Source of the DNA: Vanilla planifolia
Taxonomy: Eukaryota; Streptophyta; Magnoliopsida; Asparagales; Orchidaceae
Reading direction: 5' to 3'
Assembly: GCA_023846275.1 (NCBI GenBank)
Contig: CM043870.1
Coordinates: 13,649,527-13,713,526 of the forward strand
Length of the DNA stretch: 64,000 bases
Part shown: positions 37,551-53,430 of the stretch, piece after piece
How positions within the stretch are numbered: position 1 is the stretch's first letter
Layout of the letters: every line of letters starts with the position of its first letter
Notes under the pieces: generated by a model
The model's input: the letters and a program-made list of their open reading frames with translations, nothing else
Told to the model about the DNA's origin: nothing
The model's database searches: none
Program-made: the position numbers and the translations under genes

Positions 37551-40500
37551 CAAGTACTAATCAAAGTGCCTCCTAAAATGTACCAAAATACTAGAATCAA
37601 CAATCTAAAATATAAAAAGTTGAAAAACAATATTGATATATTATAATTCAAAAAAATTCAAGCACATGTACGTATCATACAATCAGTGGTTTAGTGTTAT
37701 GCAATAATACATTGAAATCAAATGGAAAATTTTGAAAGAAACATATAAATTTTAAGGGAAAAATTCTGTCCATGACACTAATGAAATGGATTGTGACATC
37801 CTTGACCATTAAATGTTGAACAAAATAAAATTCCTTATAAATCATGCTAAATTCCTAACGAATAAAAGATTTAAATATAATATATATATATATAATTTGA
37901 AAGAGCTCATCGCGATTAATCTAGCAAAGTGATGTAATGTTTTCATGTGACAAGAATTGGATAGTAGAAGTATTATAACCAAATCAAAGAATAAAATTTT
38001 AAGTAATCAAAAAAATATTATATGAATATTGCATTCTGTAATACTAAAGAGATCGATTGTAAAATTGTCGATCATCAAACCTAGTACGAATCAAAATTTC
38101 TAATAGTGTTAAAATGCTTTCGTGAAAGAGATCATTTAAAAATATAAGAATGAATATTGAATTTGATAGTTCTCATTGATACATTTTTATAGACATTTAT
38201 TTTGTCCCTATCGAACACCATTTCGATGTTTCTTGAATTACAAAAAAATAACATTATAGAATAATAAATTATTATTTTAATATTAAATATATTTACATAA
38301 AAGATAAAATGAGATAAATTCATGTAATGCAATATGCCCCAATTAAACCAATGTAAAAGAAACAATAGAAGACATTTAAAATTTTAGAGTAGTTTTAAAA
38401 ACAAAAGCAAAAAAATTTGAAGAAATGAGATCATTGATGTGAAAAAGTTCTTTCCAAGATTCAAAGTAGATATAGAGTAACATCATTAATAATTTAATTA
38501 GTTATGAATTAAATGACTTCTAAAGAAAGGCCAAATTCTTTGAAAAAATTTGAGAAAAAAATAAAAATGAATATTTTTATTATGAAGAACTCATCGAAGT
38601 GAGTCTAACATCATTTGTTTCATCATGATTATATCTTAATTGGATAACTACAAATAATAAAAATAAAAAATAAAATAATTATTAATTATTATTTAAGTAT
38701 TAATGAAATATATAATAAAGTTCATGTGAGATAAATTATAGCATTACAATTTAACAAATAAAAAGCATATAATGGTCAAATGTATCAGAATTAAGAGTTA
38801 TATAACAAGATAGTCAAATCAAATAAATATTTTAAGAAATAAGATAACTTTTGTGAGAAAGATGCATTCCAAGATACTAAGAAGATCAGTTGTAACAACC
38901 TTGATTATCAAATTTAGAATGAATCAAAATGCTTATAAAAAAATGCAAATGCATAAAAAATAAAATGTTTAACACTATAAAAAATACTTAATTGGATATT
39001 ACTTATCAGCAACAAAAGCAAAGTGATTCATTGTCTACATCAAAAGACAGTGAGTTTCTCAGTAATATATCCAAATTTTGGTTGAAATGCTGAATAATTA
39101 ATGTAAACTACACACAAAATTAACTTTCCATCATAATAAGGATATTTAATTTCACATTCTTAATCATCAATTCATTTATGATTCAAATTTCCTCATGCAA
39201 CATGCTAAAAAATTTGTTAAATATAATATTTATTGATATAAAAAATGAGTATTTTATTTTATTTAGCTCATTAAAACAAATCCTATGACTTTTTTCGTCT
39301 CGATCGAACCATGTATGAAAGTACTATGAATTAAAACATGAAATAAGCTTAAGTAAATTTAAATATTTTTTAATATTAAGAAAAGAGATATAAAGTTCAT
39401 ATTAAAGGTAATTTAAAGTTACATAGTAATATGTCAAAATCGAAGCAAAAAATGGGTAGAAATGATAAAATATGCATGGTAAAGTACCTCTCCATGATTC
39501 TAAGGAAATTTAGTGTAACAATGTCCTTCCTCAAATCAAACACAAATTAAATTCCAACCAAAATAAGCACAAACTTAATAAAAAATTAATTAGGAATATA
39601 GAAAGAAATATTTATTTAGGTAGAGCTCAATGAGAAGTTTTATTCACAATTGTTTAATCTCAATAAATCCTTGTTTGGAGTAATTAATATTTTAATATTA
39701 TGAAAATATATATCAAAGATGAAATGAGATAAATTAAAGTTATATGATATTCGTAATCGAGGTGATAAAACATTCACACAAGTGAAGATTTAGAACAAAT
39801 AGTAATATAATGGAAATGAACAAAAACTTTGAAAAAAAATAAGATAAATTTCATGAGAAAGATGTATTCCACGATACTATAGCAAACGAGTGATATGGCT
39901 CGATCATTAAATTAGGTAAAAATAAAATTGTACCATAAAAGTTCTAAAATACATTAAAATAATAGATAAAAAATTATTCAAAATAAGCTATTAATAAAAT
40001 ATAACTTGAAATCTATTTCAACTTGTTTGGAAAAAAAATGAACTTTAAAATTACAAATGGATAAATTATTTAATTTTTTTTTAAATTAATTAAAAATATA
40101 TCAAAGTTGAAATAAGAAAATTTAAACAATGTAACATAAAAAAATAAAAATGCCATAAATGTCACCTAAAACGTGATTAAGAGTTATATAATAACATATA
40201 CAAATGAAAACCAAACATTTTTTAAAAAAAATAATAATTTATTTAATATAGTTGAAATCTTGGACAATAAAAAGATTGAATGTAACTTCATTGATCATCC
40301 AATGAGATATAAATCAAAAAAAAATTTAAAGTGCACAAAACCAAAGAAAATGAAATATTTGAAAATTAAATCAAGTACATATCAAAGTACCTTATAAAAT
40401 GCATCAAAATTCTAGAAACTATTTTCAAAAATATTAGAAATGGAAATAAAATTTAATAGAGATCATTAAAAAGAGTAAACTGATATTTGTTTCATTTCAA

Positions 40501-43275
40501 TCTATCATTATTTAGAAATACTATGAAAAATCAACAAAAATAGAAATACTACTAATAATAAATTATTGTTTAATATTAATTAACAATAAAATAATACTAA
40601 AATCGTCTATTTCAAGTAACGTAAAATAAAAAAATCAAATATTTGTAAGTATCACATGATCGATGGTTTAGAGTTACATAGTAATATAATGAAATCAATT
40701 GGAGAACTTTAAAGAAATGAAATAAATTGTATGAGAGAAATGCATTCGATGTTATTGAGGAAATGTGGGGCAACATCTTAGACCACTAATCTTGAACAAA
40801 TTGAAATGCCTTTCGAAACTTGCCAAATTTCTAGAGGATGAAATATTTTAAGTTAAAAAAGGTGTGTTTAATTTGATAAGGCTCATTGAGACTAATCAAA
40901 TGACGCATTGTAAAGTTTTCACGACAAATATATTAGACTTTCAAAGTAATATAACCATATCGAAGCATAAAACTCAAAGAAATGGGAAACATTTTATAAG
41001 AATATCGTATCCTAAAATACTATGGAAATTGAGTGTAACATCCTTGTTCATCAAATCTAGTATGAATAATAATTTCCTATAATGTGTTAACAAAACTTCA
41101 GCAAAATACATTATTTAAAAAAAGAATAAATATGTAATGTCATAGAGCTCAATGAGATGAGTCTATCAATGTTTACTTCATTCTAATAACACCGAATTCG
41201 GAAATATCTTGACTTATAGAAAAATAAAGTAAACATAATAATAAATTATTATTTTAATACTAAGTATCTTATAAAAAATGAGACTAATTCAACCTATGTA
41301 ATATAACTAAATTGAAGCAATGTTATGGACATAATAGTAGAGATATAATGTTAGTGTAATCTCACAAAACAAAAAAAAATATTTGAAGAAATGAAATCAT
41401 TATGTTAGGAAGTTGTATTCTGAGATTCTAAGTAGATATAGTGTAACATCATAGACTATAAAAATAGCTACAATTTAAATGATTTATAAGACATGCAAAA
41501 TCCTTTGAAAAGATATCAAAACAATATATTTAAAAATAAATTTTATTATAAATAATTCATCTAACAGAGTTGAATGTTATCAGTTTCTTCTTGATTATGC
41601 CATATTTTTATAACTACAAAAAACCAAAAAAAAAAAAATAATTATGAATTACTATTTTAGTACTAAGAAAATATATAATAAAGTTGAAATGAAATAAATT
41701 AAAGTAATCAAATATAACCATATCAAAGACATGTAGTATTCACATGTCCGAAAATTAACTGTTATATAGCAAAATTGCCAAATCAAATAAAGAATGTTGA
41801 GAAATAAGATAACTTTTATGGGAATGATGCATTCCAAAATTCTAAGTAGATCGATTGTAACATTTTCTATCATCAAAATACCCTTGATTCAATATGCCCA
41901 TTAATAATTAAAAAAAAATTAAAAACTAAAATATTTAAAACTATACAAAAAAATATTTATCTTAACGCAGTTCATCGACAAAAGTCGAGAAACGTTTCTT
42001 CCATCATGATCAGACAACGTTTGGACTTACAAAGAATTAACAAACTAAACTAGTATAAATGAAAAGACCACATTAAAAGAGAATTAGAGTTTCATAGTAA
42101 CATAACAAAATTAAAGTTGAAAAGTTGAATAATTGATATAAATTATGCATTGAAGTTACTTTCCACGATACTAAGGAAACTGAGTTTAACATTTTTAATG
42201 ATCAAATCAAGTCAAAATTCCTTATAAAGATTGCAAATAATTTAGTAATATATAATATTTATAAATATCCAAATGAGTAATTAATTTAATATAGCTCATT
42301 AAAATGTTTATTATGGCTTTTTTTCATCTTAATTTGACCATGTTTGAAGTTACTATGGATAAAAAATAATTAAGCATAAATAAAATTATATTATTGTTTT
42401 AATATTACTAAAAGTAATATAAAGTTAATATTAAGGTATGTTTTAAGTTACAAAGTAATTCCTCCATATCAAAGAAAAACATTGGGAGAAATGACAAAAA
42501 TTTCTTGGTAAAGTGGCATTGAAAAGTACGAAGAAATTTTAATGTAACACTGTCGATCTGTAAATCAAGTACAAATTAGAACCTCTAATAAAGTTAGCCA
42601 AAACTTTAGAAACTTAAAAATTTAGTAATATAAAAAGAAATATTTATTTTAGTAGAGCACATTGAGAAAAACTGATCACAATTGTTTAACATCAATCAAT
42701 CTTTATTTGGAATAAATAATAATTAATTAATATGTTCATATTAAATAAGTAATTTTAAAAGATGAAATAATAGTATTATAAATTTCTGATCAACTTCATA
42801 TAAGGGTGATAGGAGTGAAGATTTAGAATCACACGGTAATATGAAAAAATTGAACCAAATCTTCGAAAAAAGGATATAAATTTTACTAAAAAAAGTTTCA
42901 TTCCAAGTTACTATGGCAATCGATGGCTAAGCCCCGATCATTAAATCAGGCATGAATCAAAATATATCATAACTTGTGCAAAAATAAACGAAAATAATAG
43001 ACAAAAAAATTTTTAAAAAAGTTTTTATTTTTTGATATAGCTTGTTTAGATAAGTCCAATGTCATTTGTTTCATCTTAAATGGACTCACTTGGAATTAAA
43101 GAGAATTTTCATAGTGAAAATGCATAAATAATTAAAAACATTATTTTAAAAAAAAGTAAAAACATGTTATAGTTGAAATAAGAAAATTGGAAACATTGTA
43201 ATAAAATATAGAAAAGAAATAAATGCCACAAAAGAGGTTATTTCAAACAAAATAGAATACAGGGAAATCAAAACC
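37551..43275 (+). repeat. Two-copy higher-order repeat (~3.0 kb period) within the satellite
   Basis: Blocks from 37551 and from 40372 start alike (CAAGTAC-ATCAAAGT). They stay alike monomer by monomer, sharing variants absent from other units: a truncated monomer at 37905-37950 / 40885-40920; AAGTAGATATAG-GTAACATCA at 38463 / 41430; AGAAATAAGATAACTTTT at 38836 / 41801; a deletion around AATATAAAGTT-ATATTAA at 39385 / 42415; and CGATCATTAAAT at 39901 / 42935. Offsets are 2965-3034 bp, apart from about 2820 bp at the left end, where copy one lacks about 156 bp. Similarity fades after about 40215 / 43275. Confidence 0.8.
37875..37894. repeat. Short AT-rich run at a different monomer position
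   Basis: A TATAATATATATATATATAA-like run in the A-rich segment (AATATTTAAAAATAT) that precedes the GATAGAGCTCAT motif, not at the usual expansion site. Confidence 0.65.
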
Positions 43276-46200
43276 AATCTAATAATGTTTGTTTCATCTT
43301 GATCACACATCATTTTGAATTATTATGAAATGTCTAATATAATAAGCATAAATAAATTTTTTGCTTGAATATTAAGTGAGAAAATACTAAAGCTAAAATA
43401 AGATAAATTAAGGTAATATATTATAATAAAATCAGAGGAATATAAATGTGACATAAGAGAAAGTTATGAATTCTTAGAAATATAACAACATACGAGCAAA
43501 ACATTCATATAAAAAAGGAAAAAAAGAATATTGCAATATAAGATACTAAAGAGTTTGAATGTAAAATCCTTAATCATCGAATAAAGTAATTAAAATTTCT
43601 CATAATGGGTGCAAAAAACTCTAGAAACTAAAATAATTTAAAAAAAAATGAATATTTAATTAGGGAAAGCATGTTAAGGGTGTGCCCAATGACATTTCTT
43701 TTATATTTAAATATTTGTTTAATATTAAGTAAATTTATGCTAATGTTGAAATAAGAAAAATTGAAGAAACATAGTCTATCCAATTAAAAATGTTGTAAAT
43801 GTCACATGAGTGAACATTTTGAGTTACACAGTAATACAATCAAATTAAATTGAAGCATTGTAGGAGATAGATTGTAAAATCATTAATAATCGAAGAAGAT
43901 ATAAAAAACGTAATTTATTAGACATACGAAAGCCATACAGAAAAAATATTTAAAATATACAAATGAATATTTTAAAATATCTAATGAACTTTATTTTGTC
44001 TTGATCATTCCTTATTTGAAATTAATGTAAATTTTAAAACCAAATTAGCATAAAAAAAAGAAATAGTTTTTTATATTATGTAAATAGTTATTAAAGCTAA
44101 AATGAAATAAATTGAAGAAATATCACATCCCAAATCAAAATGTCTTGAATGTAACATGAGATGAGATGTAGAGCTTCATCATAACATAACCAAAATCAAA
44201 GAAAAAAATTTTAAGAAATAAGAAAACTTTTATAGAAAAGTTGCATTACAAAATGATAAAGGGATGAAATGTGGTATTGTTGATTATTAAATCATGAATG
44301 AATAAAAAATATCACAAACTAATTTGTAATATAATCGAATCTAAAATTATTAAATATATAAAAAATGCTTATATAATTAGATGGAGCTTGTTATCTGAGT
44401 CTAATGGTGTTTATTTCTTCTCCAATAAACTTTACTTGGAATTATTAAAATTGCCAAGTTGAAAAATACAATTAATAATAAATTATTATTTATAGAAAGA
44501 GTCAATACATATTAAATCTAAAAGAAGATAAATTTCATTAATGTATCACAACAAAATCAAACCCTTGCAAAGGTTGCACTAGAAGAGATTTAGAGTTACA
44601 TGGTTAAATAACCATATTGAAAAGAAAAATTATAAAAAGTGAGATAAATTATATTATATACTTGCATTGCAAAATATTGAGAGATTGAATGTGACCTCTT
44701 CGAAAATGAAAATAGTTCAAAATACTATAAAAATAAAATTGAATATTTCATTGCATAAAGCTTTTTAAAATATGTCCACAACATCTTTTTCGCTTTATTT
44801 TACCTTGTTTGTAATCAATGGGTATTACGAAAAAATTAAACATGAATAATAATAAATTATTTTTTAAATCATGTAGAAATGCATTAAAGATGAAATATGA
44901 TAAATTAAATTAAAGTACTATAACTACATTATGGCATCGTGAATTGGACACGTGAGATGATTTAGAAATATACAGTAGTTTAACAAAATCAAAGCAAAAC
45001 ATTTGAAGATATCTAATAAAGTTTATGACAAAGCTATATTCTAAGATACTAAGGAGATTAATTATAATATTTTGAATCTTTAGATTAAGCATGAATCAGA
45101 TTGTCTGTTAAAGTGTCCAAAAAAATATTTAAAGGTATAAAAATGAAGATTTAATTGTATAGAGCTTATTGAGAGAATCTAATGATGCTTATTTTTGATG
45201 GATTAAGTAGCGTATAGTTACCAAATTAAATAAGTGTAAGTAATAACAAAATATGATTTTAAAATTATGTCAATAATTGTTAAAAAAATTAAATGAATTG
45301 TTGCAATGTTATATAAGAAAATAAAAATGAAGTAAGGGTCATATGGGATGAGATTCAAAGTGTTATATTAACATAACAAAATCAAGGAAAAACATTTAAT
45401 GAAATAAGAAAAATTATATGAGAAAGTTTCGTTCTGATTATTAAAGAGTTCAAGTGCAACATGCTCGACTGTGAAATCATGTCTGAAATGACTCATAAAA
45501 TATTTTAAAATTATAGATAAAACTTTTCTAGGAACATATAACTTAAAATTTAATTTGATAGAGATTGTCAACACTTGTCCTATATTGTTTATTTTTACAT
45601 GATGAGACCTTATTTGGAATTTTAATAAATTATAATAACAAACAATAATAAAAATAAATTAGTTATTATTTTAGAAAAACGAAAAATATATTAAAATTAA
45701 AAAATAAGGTAAATTGAAGCTGTTTTTATTTAACCAAATCAATTCCTTGTCAAAATCACAAGATGGAAGATTAAGAGTTTCATAGTAATGTAACCAAATG
45801 AAAGAAAAAAATTTGAAGAAATTGGATAAATTATATTAAAAAATTGCATTCTAAGTTTCTAAGATCTTGTGTAACATTTTAGAACATCACATTAGGTACA
45901 ATTCAAAATCTCTCACAAAATATAGTGACAGAAGAAAAATTATTTTTAAATAAAAAAACGAATATATAATTTGATATAACTTAAGCCAAATGCAATTACG
46001 TTTGCTAGCACGTCATTCGATGTAAATGTTAATTACTAAAGTAGAAAAACTTAAATAATAATTGTTATTTTTTTAATATTTATTATATATATTAAAGCTT
46101 GAATTAGATAAATTGATGCAATGTAAATTAATTAGATAAAAGTGATAAAAAACCACATGAAAGGAGAATTGGATTTAATAGTAATTTTGCTAAATCAAAG

Positions 46201-49200
46201 TGAAAAATTTTTATTAAGTGAAAAATGTTTTTAAAAGAAAGTTGCATTATAAAAGACTAATGAGATCAAGTGTAACATTCTTGGACATAAAATCAATTGT
46301 TAATTAAAATGTTTGATAAAGTCTACAAAAACCTAGAAAGTAAAAAAATTAAAAAATATAACAATGAATTTTTAATTTTATTGAGCTTAGCAAGTATAAT
46401 AAAATGACATTTGATTAATCTTAATCTAACCTCATTCAAATTTACTACAAATTAATTAATTAAATAAAGGTAAATGATAACAAATTGTAATTTTATTACA
46501 ACATAAATATATATTGAAGCTAGAATGACATAAATTAAAACCATATAACATAGGAAAATAAAATTAATGCAAAGTCCACTAGAGACATTATTTTGAGTTA
46601 CATAGTGATATAACTAAATCATAGGAAAAAAATCTAAACAGAATAGAGAAATTGTATGAGGAATAGATATTCTAAGATACAATATTAATCGGGTGCAACA
46701 TCCTTGATCATAAAATCTATTATGAATCAAAATTTCATTAAAAGCATGAGAAAAGTAAAAAAATAAATATTTAAATACATAAAAATATTTCTTTAATTTG
46801 ATATAGCTCCTCTTGTTAAGGTGCTCAACATTTGTTTCATATTGATCAAACATAGTTTGGTGTTCATATGAATTTACAAAATAAACATGCATAAATAGAA
46901 ATAAATTATTATTTTACTGTTGAGTAAATACATATTAAATATGAAATGAGATAAATTAAGGAAATGTAATGTCGCCAAACTAAAGTGATGTGATTTCACA
47001 TGATAGAAGAACTTGACTTCCAATCAAAGATATTATCAAATCTTCGAGGTAAATTTGATTAAAAAAGATAAATTGTATAAGAAACCTATATTTGAAGATA
47101 ATAAGAAGATGAAGTGTAACATCTTTGATCATCAAATCGGGTCTGAATTAGAATGTCACATAACTTGTGTGAAGCGACTAGAAATTAAAATATTAAAAAA
47201 TATATAAATCACTATTTAATATGATAGGGCATGTAGAGAAAATTCAAACAATGTTAGTTTTGTCCCTGTTTGACCTCATTTCGAATTTTTATGAATTAAT
47301 AAATTAAATTAAAATACATAATAACAAATAATCATTTTAATATTAAGTAAATTTATATATCAAAGAAAAAATTTCTTAGTTGAAAGAAATATAATATAAC
47401 AAAATTAAGACAATATAAAACACACAGGAGAAGATAGTTGCAACATCATAGTAATACAACACTACCAAAGAAAACAATTTAAGAAAATGATATAAATTGT
47501 ATGAGAAATTTTCATTCTAGGTTAATATGAGATTGAGTGTAACATTCTTGATTGATATATCATATATGAATCAAAGTATCTCATAAAACATGCCAAAATA
47601 ATAGAAAAAAAATATTTCAATTTATAAAAATAGATATTTAATTGAATAGGGCTCCTTTTGATGTGTTCACTAATCTTTGCTTTGCCTTAATCGATTGTCA
47701 TTTGGAATTAATTTGAATAACCAAAATAAATAAGAATAAATAAAAACAAATTATTGTTTTAATATTAGTAAATATATTTTTAAGCTGAAATGGGATAAGT
47801 TGAAGAAATTGAATGTAACCAATTCAAGAATGAGTTGTATGTAAGCAATGTATTACATTGAAATAAAAGCAATATTAAGGTTACTTGAGAAGAGAAATAG
47901 AGTTCTGTAACAATATAAACAAATCAAAATAAAACTATTAAACAAATTAGCGAAATTGTAAAGAAAAGTATTCTAAGTTACTTTGGAGATCTCTTGTGAC
48001 ATTATTGGTCATATCATCTGGTATTAATGTAATGTTTCCTAAAAAGGCCAAATGCTCAAAAACATTAAATATAGATAAATAAATATTTAATTTGATAAAG
48101 CTAATCAAGATTAATCCAACGATGATTATTTCGTCTCGACTAACTTCATGCAAAATTACAATGAATTACAAAAGTTAGCATTTTAATATTATTTAATGAT
48201 ATATTAAAGTTAAAGTGAGATCAGAGATATATTTCAATATAATAAGATCAAATACATGTAGAGGCCACAAAATTAGGGATTTAGAGTTACATATTGTTAT
48301 ATTCAGTTCAAAGCAAAAGATTTCAAAAAATGATTAGAATTGTAATAAAGTGTTCTATTACAAGATATTAAGAAGAATGAGTCTGAAATTTTTTATCATC
48401 ATACATGGTATGAATAGACATATTTAATAAAAATCCTAAAATAATTATTAAAAAATGATAATTTAACTTAATGGAGCTTGTTGAGTCTAGTCAATCAATA
48501 TTTGTTGCCTTAAGATTAAACATCAATTAGAATTATCATGAATTATATGTAAATAAGTATAAATAATAAGAATTATTATTTTAATATGAAAGGTTTATTC
48601 AAATTAAAATGAGATCTATTAAAGAAATATAATATAAATAAAATGAATTTTATAGATGTAATAGTAGACGAGGTTTACAATTATTTTGTAGTATAACCAA
48701 ATGAGAGAAACAAATCTAAAAAAGTGAGAAAAATTGTAATGGAAAGTTCAATTCAAGATATTAAGGAGATACAATGTGACATTCTCAAATACAAAAAAAA
48801 TAAGAATTAAAATGTCTCATATAGAGTGAAAAAATCTTAGAAAATAAAAATATTAAAAGGTGAAAAGAAATGAATATTTATTGGATAGAGTTATTTTAGT
48901 CGAGAGTAATGACATCTGTTTTCTCTCGATCAAAAATTTTTTGAAGTACTATTGACTAAAAAAATAAAAAAAAACATTAAAAAATAAATTATTTTTTAAT
49001 ATTAATTAAACATATTATAAGGTTGAATTGAGATAAATTGAAGCAACATAATATGATGAAACAAAAGAAAAAGAATTGAATTTATGACATAAATTGTTTA
49101 TGAAAGTTCCATCACATGACAATGTAGATATCAACTATAAAATCCTTTATCATCAAATTGGGAGTGAATCCACTGTCAACAATAAAAAGACTTAAAAGTA

Positions 49201-50505
49201 AATAAAGAGAATATTTAATTTTATATAACTTGTTTTGATGAGTCTAACTTCTTTTTTTAGTCTCCATTAAACTGTGCTAAGAATTACTACAAATTACCTT
49301 TCAAGAAGACCATAAATAATAATAAATTACTATTTAAAGATATGTTAAAGATAAAATGAAATAAATTGAAGCAACATAATATAACCAAACAAAAGGGAAA
49401 AATTCGAATAAGATAAATTGTACAACAGTATTACATTTTTAATATACAAAGAATAAATAGTGTAATGTTCTCGATGGTCAAATTATGTACAAGTTGAAAT
49501 GACTTTTAAAGCATAATAAAACCTTTGGAAAAAAAAATTTAAAGATTAAAAAAATATATCTAAATTGATAGAGTTTGCCACTACGACACTAACAACATTT
49601 TTTTCATCTTATGACACCTAATTTTGAATTATAGTGAATAAATAATCTAAATAACCATAAGGAACAACAAATTAAAATCTTAATAATGAACAAATATATA
49701 ACAATGTTAGAATAAGATATGTGAAAGCAATGTAATATAAACAAGTCTGTGCAATATTAAAGTTTCAATAGTGGAGTATTAGAAATTTATTGTTATGTAA
49801 CGAAATCATACAAAAAAAAACTTAAAGATATGAGATAAATTGAATAAAAAATTATGAATCAAAAGTCTCATAAAAGATATCAAAACTGCAAAAAAAAATT
49901 TAAAAAAACTAATATATAATTTGATAGAGCTTATCAAGCTAAGTTCAAAAATATTTATTTTTTCTTGAATGGACCTAATTTGGAATTGCCGTGTATTACT
50001 AAAGTAAGAATATTTATATTAAGCAAAGATATATTAAATCTCACTTGAGTAGAGATTTAGGGTTACATATCACCATAGTTAAATTGAAGTGAAAAATTTG
50101 AAGTGATCTGATAAATTAAATGTAAAGTTTCAATTTTGAAATAATAAGAAGGTCAAAAGTAACAATTTTTTCCATCAACTTAAGCTTGAATTGAAATGCC
50201 TTATTAAACTTACAAAAGGCATCAAGAAATATTTCAAAGAATATAGTAATCAATATCAAATTTGATAAATCATAGCTAGATGAGTCCAATGACATTTGTT
50301 ATGACTCAATGATAGCTTATTTTTGAATTACTATGATTTAAAAAATAAATGAAGATAAATAAACACAAATTTTTACTTTAATATAAACTAATTTATGTTA
50401 AAGGTAAAATGAGATAAAATAAGAGAAAAATATTTGAAAAAAATTCCATGTGAAAGTTGCATTCAATGATACTATGGAGATAAAGTGTAACATTCTCAAT
50501 CAATG

Positions 50506-50529
50506 ATATATATATATATATATATATAT
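50506..50529. repeat. (AT)n microsatellite, ~12 units, in the conserved box
   Basis: The AT run lies directly after AACATTCTCAATCAATG and before AATCAAAACGTCATG, so it interrupts the otherwise conserved GATCATCAAAT box of this monomer. Confidence 0.9.
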
Positions 50530-53159
50530 GAATCAAAACGTCATGTAAAGGCTATAAAAATATTACAAAATAAAATGTAAAAATTTAATAAAATGAATAT
50601 TTAATTGGATAGAGAATGTCGAGGTTGTCTAATGGCATTTTTTTAATTTTGATAGAACCTTATTAAGAGTACAAGGACATTTTTTAAAAATTTTTGTTGA
50701 ACTTGTTTAATATTATTTTGAATTAAAAAAATATTATTAAAAATTAATAATTTTTTAAAACTTTTAAGTAAAAAAATAATAAAGGTAGAATAAGAAAAAT
50801 TTAAGTAATGTAATGTAAGAAATCCAATACATTTTGAAGAAATGTGGTAAGTTATATGACAATGTTACATTCTAAGATGTTAAGGAGACAATGTTTAATA
50901 TCCTTCATCATCAAATAAGGTAGAGATGAAATGTGCTGTAAGGAAATCTAAAACACTTAAAAATTTTAGAAGTATAAAAAAAGAATATTTAGTTGAATAT
51001 GCCTTATTGACGTGAGTCTAACAACATTTTTTAAATTTCCAACACACCACATTCGGATTTACTACAAATTACCAATATAAAAAAGCAAACATAATACTAA
51101 TTTATTAATTTTATATTATTTAAATATATATTAAAGCTATATTTATTTTTTATGATCTAATTGCAATATGTCTTAATATGTTCTTTCGTCTACATTAGTA
51201 ATTCTTTGAAACTACTTTGATTTACAAAATCTAAAAAAATATAAGAATAGTAGTTATTTTTTAAATAATTAATACATATATAAAAAATGTAGAATCAAAA
51301 TAAAATTGAATAATGTAATATGAACAAATCAATGCAACGTTTGGGTTACGAGATAAGAGAACAAGAGTTTCAAGGTAAAATTACCAAATCAAACAAAAGA
51401 AATTGAAGAACTGAAATAAATATTTCAAAAAAGTTCCACTTTAGGATACTAAAAAGATAGAGCATAATATGTTTGATCAAAAAATCAGCTATGCATTGGA
51501 ATATCTTGCAAAGCATGCAAAAATCATTAAAAAAATAATGTAATAGAAAACATAAAACAAATATTTAGATTTTAAAGCTTACTTTGATGAGTATAATGAC
51601 ATTTGATCTCCCAATGAGAGCTCATTTAGAATTAAAGTGAATAACACAAGTTTAATTAACCACAAATAATAATAGCTAATTTTTTAAATATAAAGGAAAT
51701 ATAATTAAAGCCCAAGTTTTATTAAAAATTATGAAATATAATATAACAAAATAAAGAATTGTAAAATTCACACTAAAGCATATTAAGAGTTATAAAATAA
51801 AATAATCAATTGACAACAAACAATTTGAAGAAATGAAGTAAATACTATGGAGATGTCAATATAGAGGCAAATCAAAGGTCTCATAAAAGATATCAAGATC
51901 TTATGAAATATAATAATAAAAAAATAAAAAATGATTATTTTATTAGATAAACCTGATCTAGATGAGTCCAATGACATTTCTTTTGTGATGATCTATCCTC
52001 ATTTTAAAATACTATAAATTATAGAACTAAATGGGCATAAATAAGAATAAATTTCTATTTTAATATTAAATAAATATAAAATAATGAAAGGTTAAGATAA
52101 ATTAAAGCAATATGATATGTGGAATCATAACTAAAATTTTGAATAACTGACATATTATACGAGAAAGTTGCTTTCCATGATGCGTAGGAGGTCATGTCTA
52201 ATATTATTGATCATCAAATCAGGTTTTAATTAAGCATCTTGTAAACCATGCTAAAACCCTAAAAATATTTTCAAACATAGAAAAAAAGTTTTAATTTGAT
52301 ATAGATTATTTAGACTAGTCAAATGATATTTTTAAAATCATTATTAAACATTTCTTGGAATTACCAATATAAAAAATGATAAATAATAATAATTTGTTAT
52401 TTCCTAATACTAAGAAAAAACATATTAAAATAGAAATATTATAAATTAAAGAAACATAACATAACAAAGCTAAATAAATATTTTTAAATGAATGAGATAA
52501 AAATGTATAGGAATGTAGCGTTTCAAGATTTCAAAATGATAAGGTATAATATTGTGAGTTTTTAAATAATGTACAAGTTCAAATGCCTCTTAAAGTTTTT
52601 CAAAACCTAAAAAACGTATAAAATAATAAGTATGAATATATAATTTGATGCAACTCGGTGTGACAAGTCCAACAACAATTGTTTTGTATCCATAATAACT
52701 AATTCATTATTATTACATAGTTACTATATTACATAAAAATAAATAATAATATATTATTGTCATAATAATAAGTAAATACATAGTTAATCTAGAATGAGGT
52801 AAATTTAAGCAATGTAATATATACAAATCAAAGTTATGTTAGGTTACAACAAAAGAGAATAAAGGTTTCTTAGTAGCACAAGCAAATCAAGCCAACAAAT
52901 TGGAAGAAATAAGACAAATTATATGAAAAAGTGACATTCCAATTTAATAAAGATTTAACTATATCATTCTTGATCGAATTATAAAGTATAAATTTAATAT
53001 TGTATAACACTTGCCAAAAAATTAAAAAAACTTAAAAATATAAAAGGAAATCCATAAATGAAGGTTTTCTAGTCCAGTATAATTTTCACCACAAGTAGAT
53101 CTCATTTTGAATTGCTATGATTTATCAAAGTAAAAAGACATATTATTATTATACAATGA

Positions 53160-53430
53160 TATATATTGAAGTTGAAATAAGGTAAATTGAAACAATGTAA
53201 TATAACTAAATCAAATTGATGTAATGGTCATACTAGTGAATAGAAGAGTTATATATTAAACAAAATCAAAGAAAAAACTTTGACCTAATGAGATAAATTG
53301 TACAAAAATGTTGAAATGAGAAATTTGTGCATTGTACTGTAACAAAATCAAATTGATGTAGAGGTCATACAAGTGATGATTAAGTGTTATATAGTAGTAT
53401 AACCAAATAGAAGAAAAAATTAAAGAAATG
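53160..53430 (+). repeat. Irregular monomer with partial internal duplication
   Basis: The segment ATCAAATTGATGTA-GGTCATAC is present at about 53211 and again at about 53348, with similar following sequence each time. This is an extra ~137 bp of mid-monomer sequence. Confidence 0.65.
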
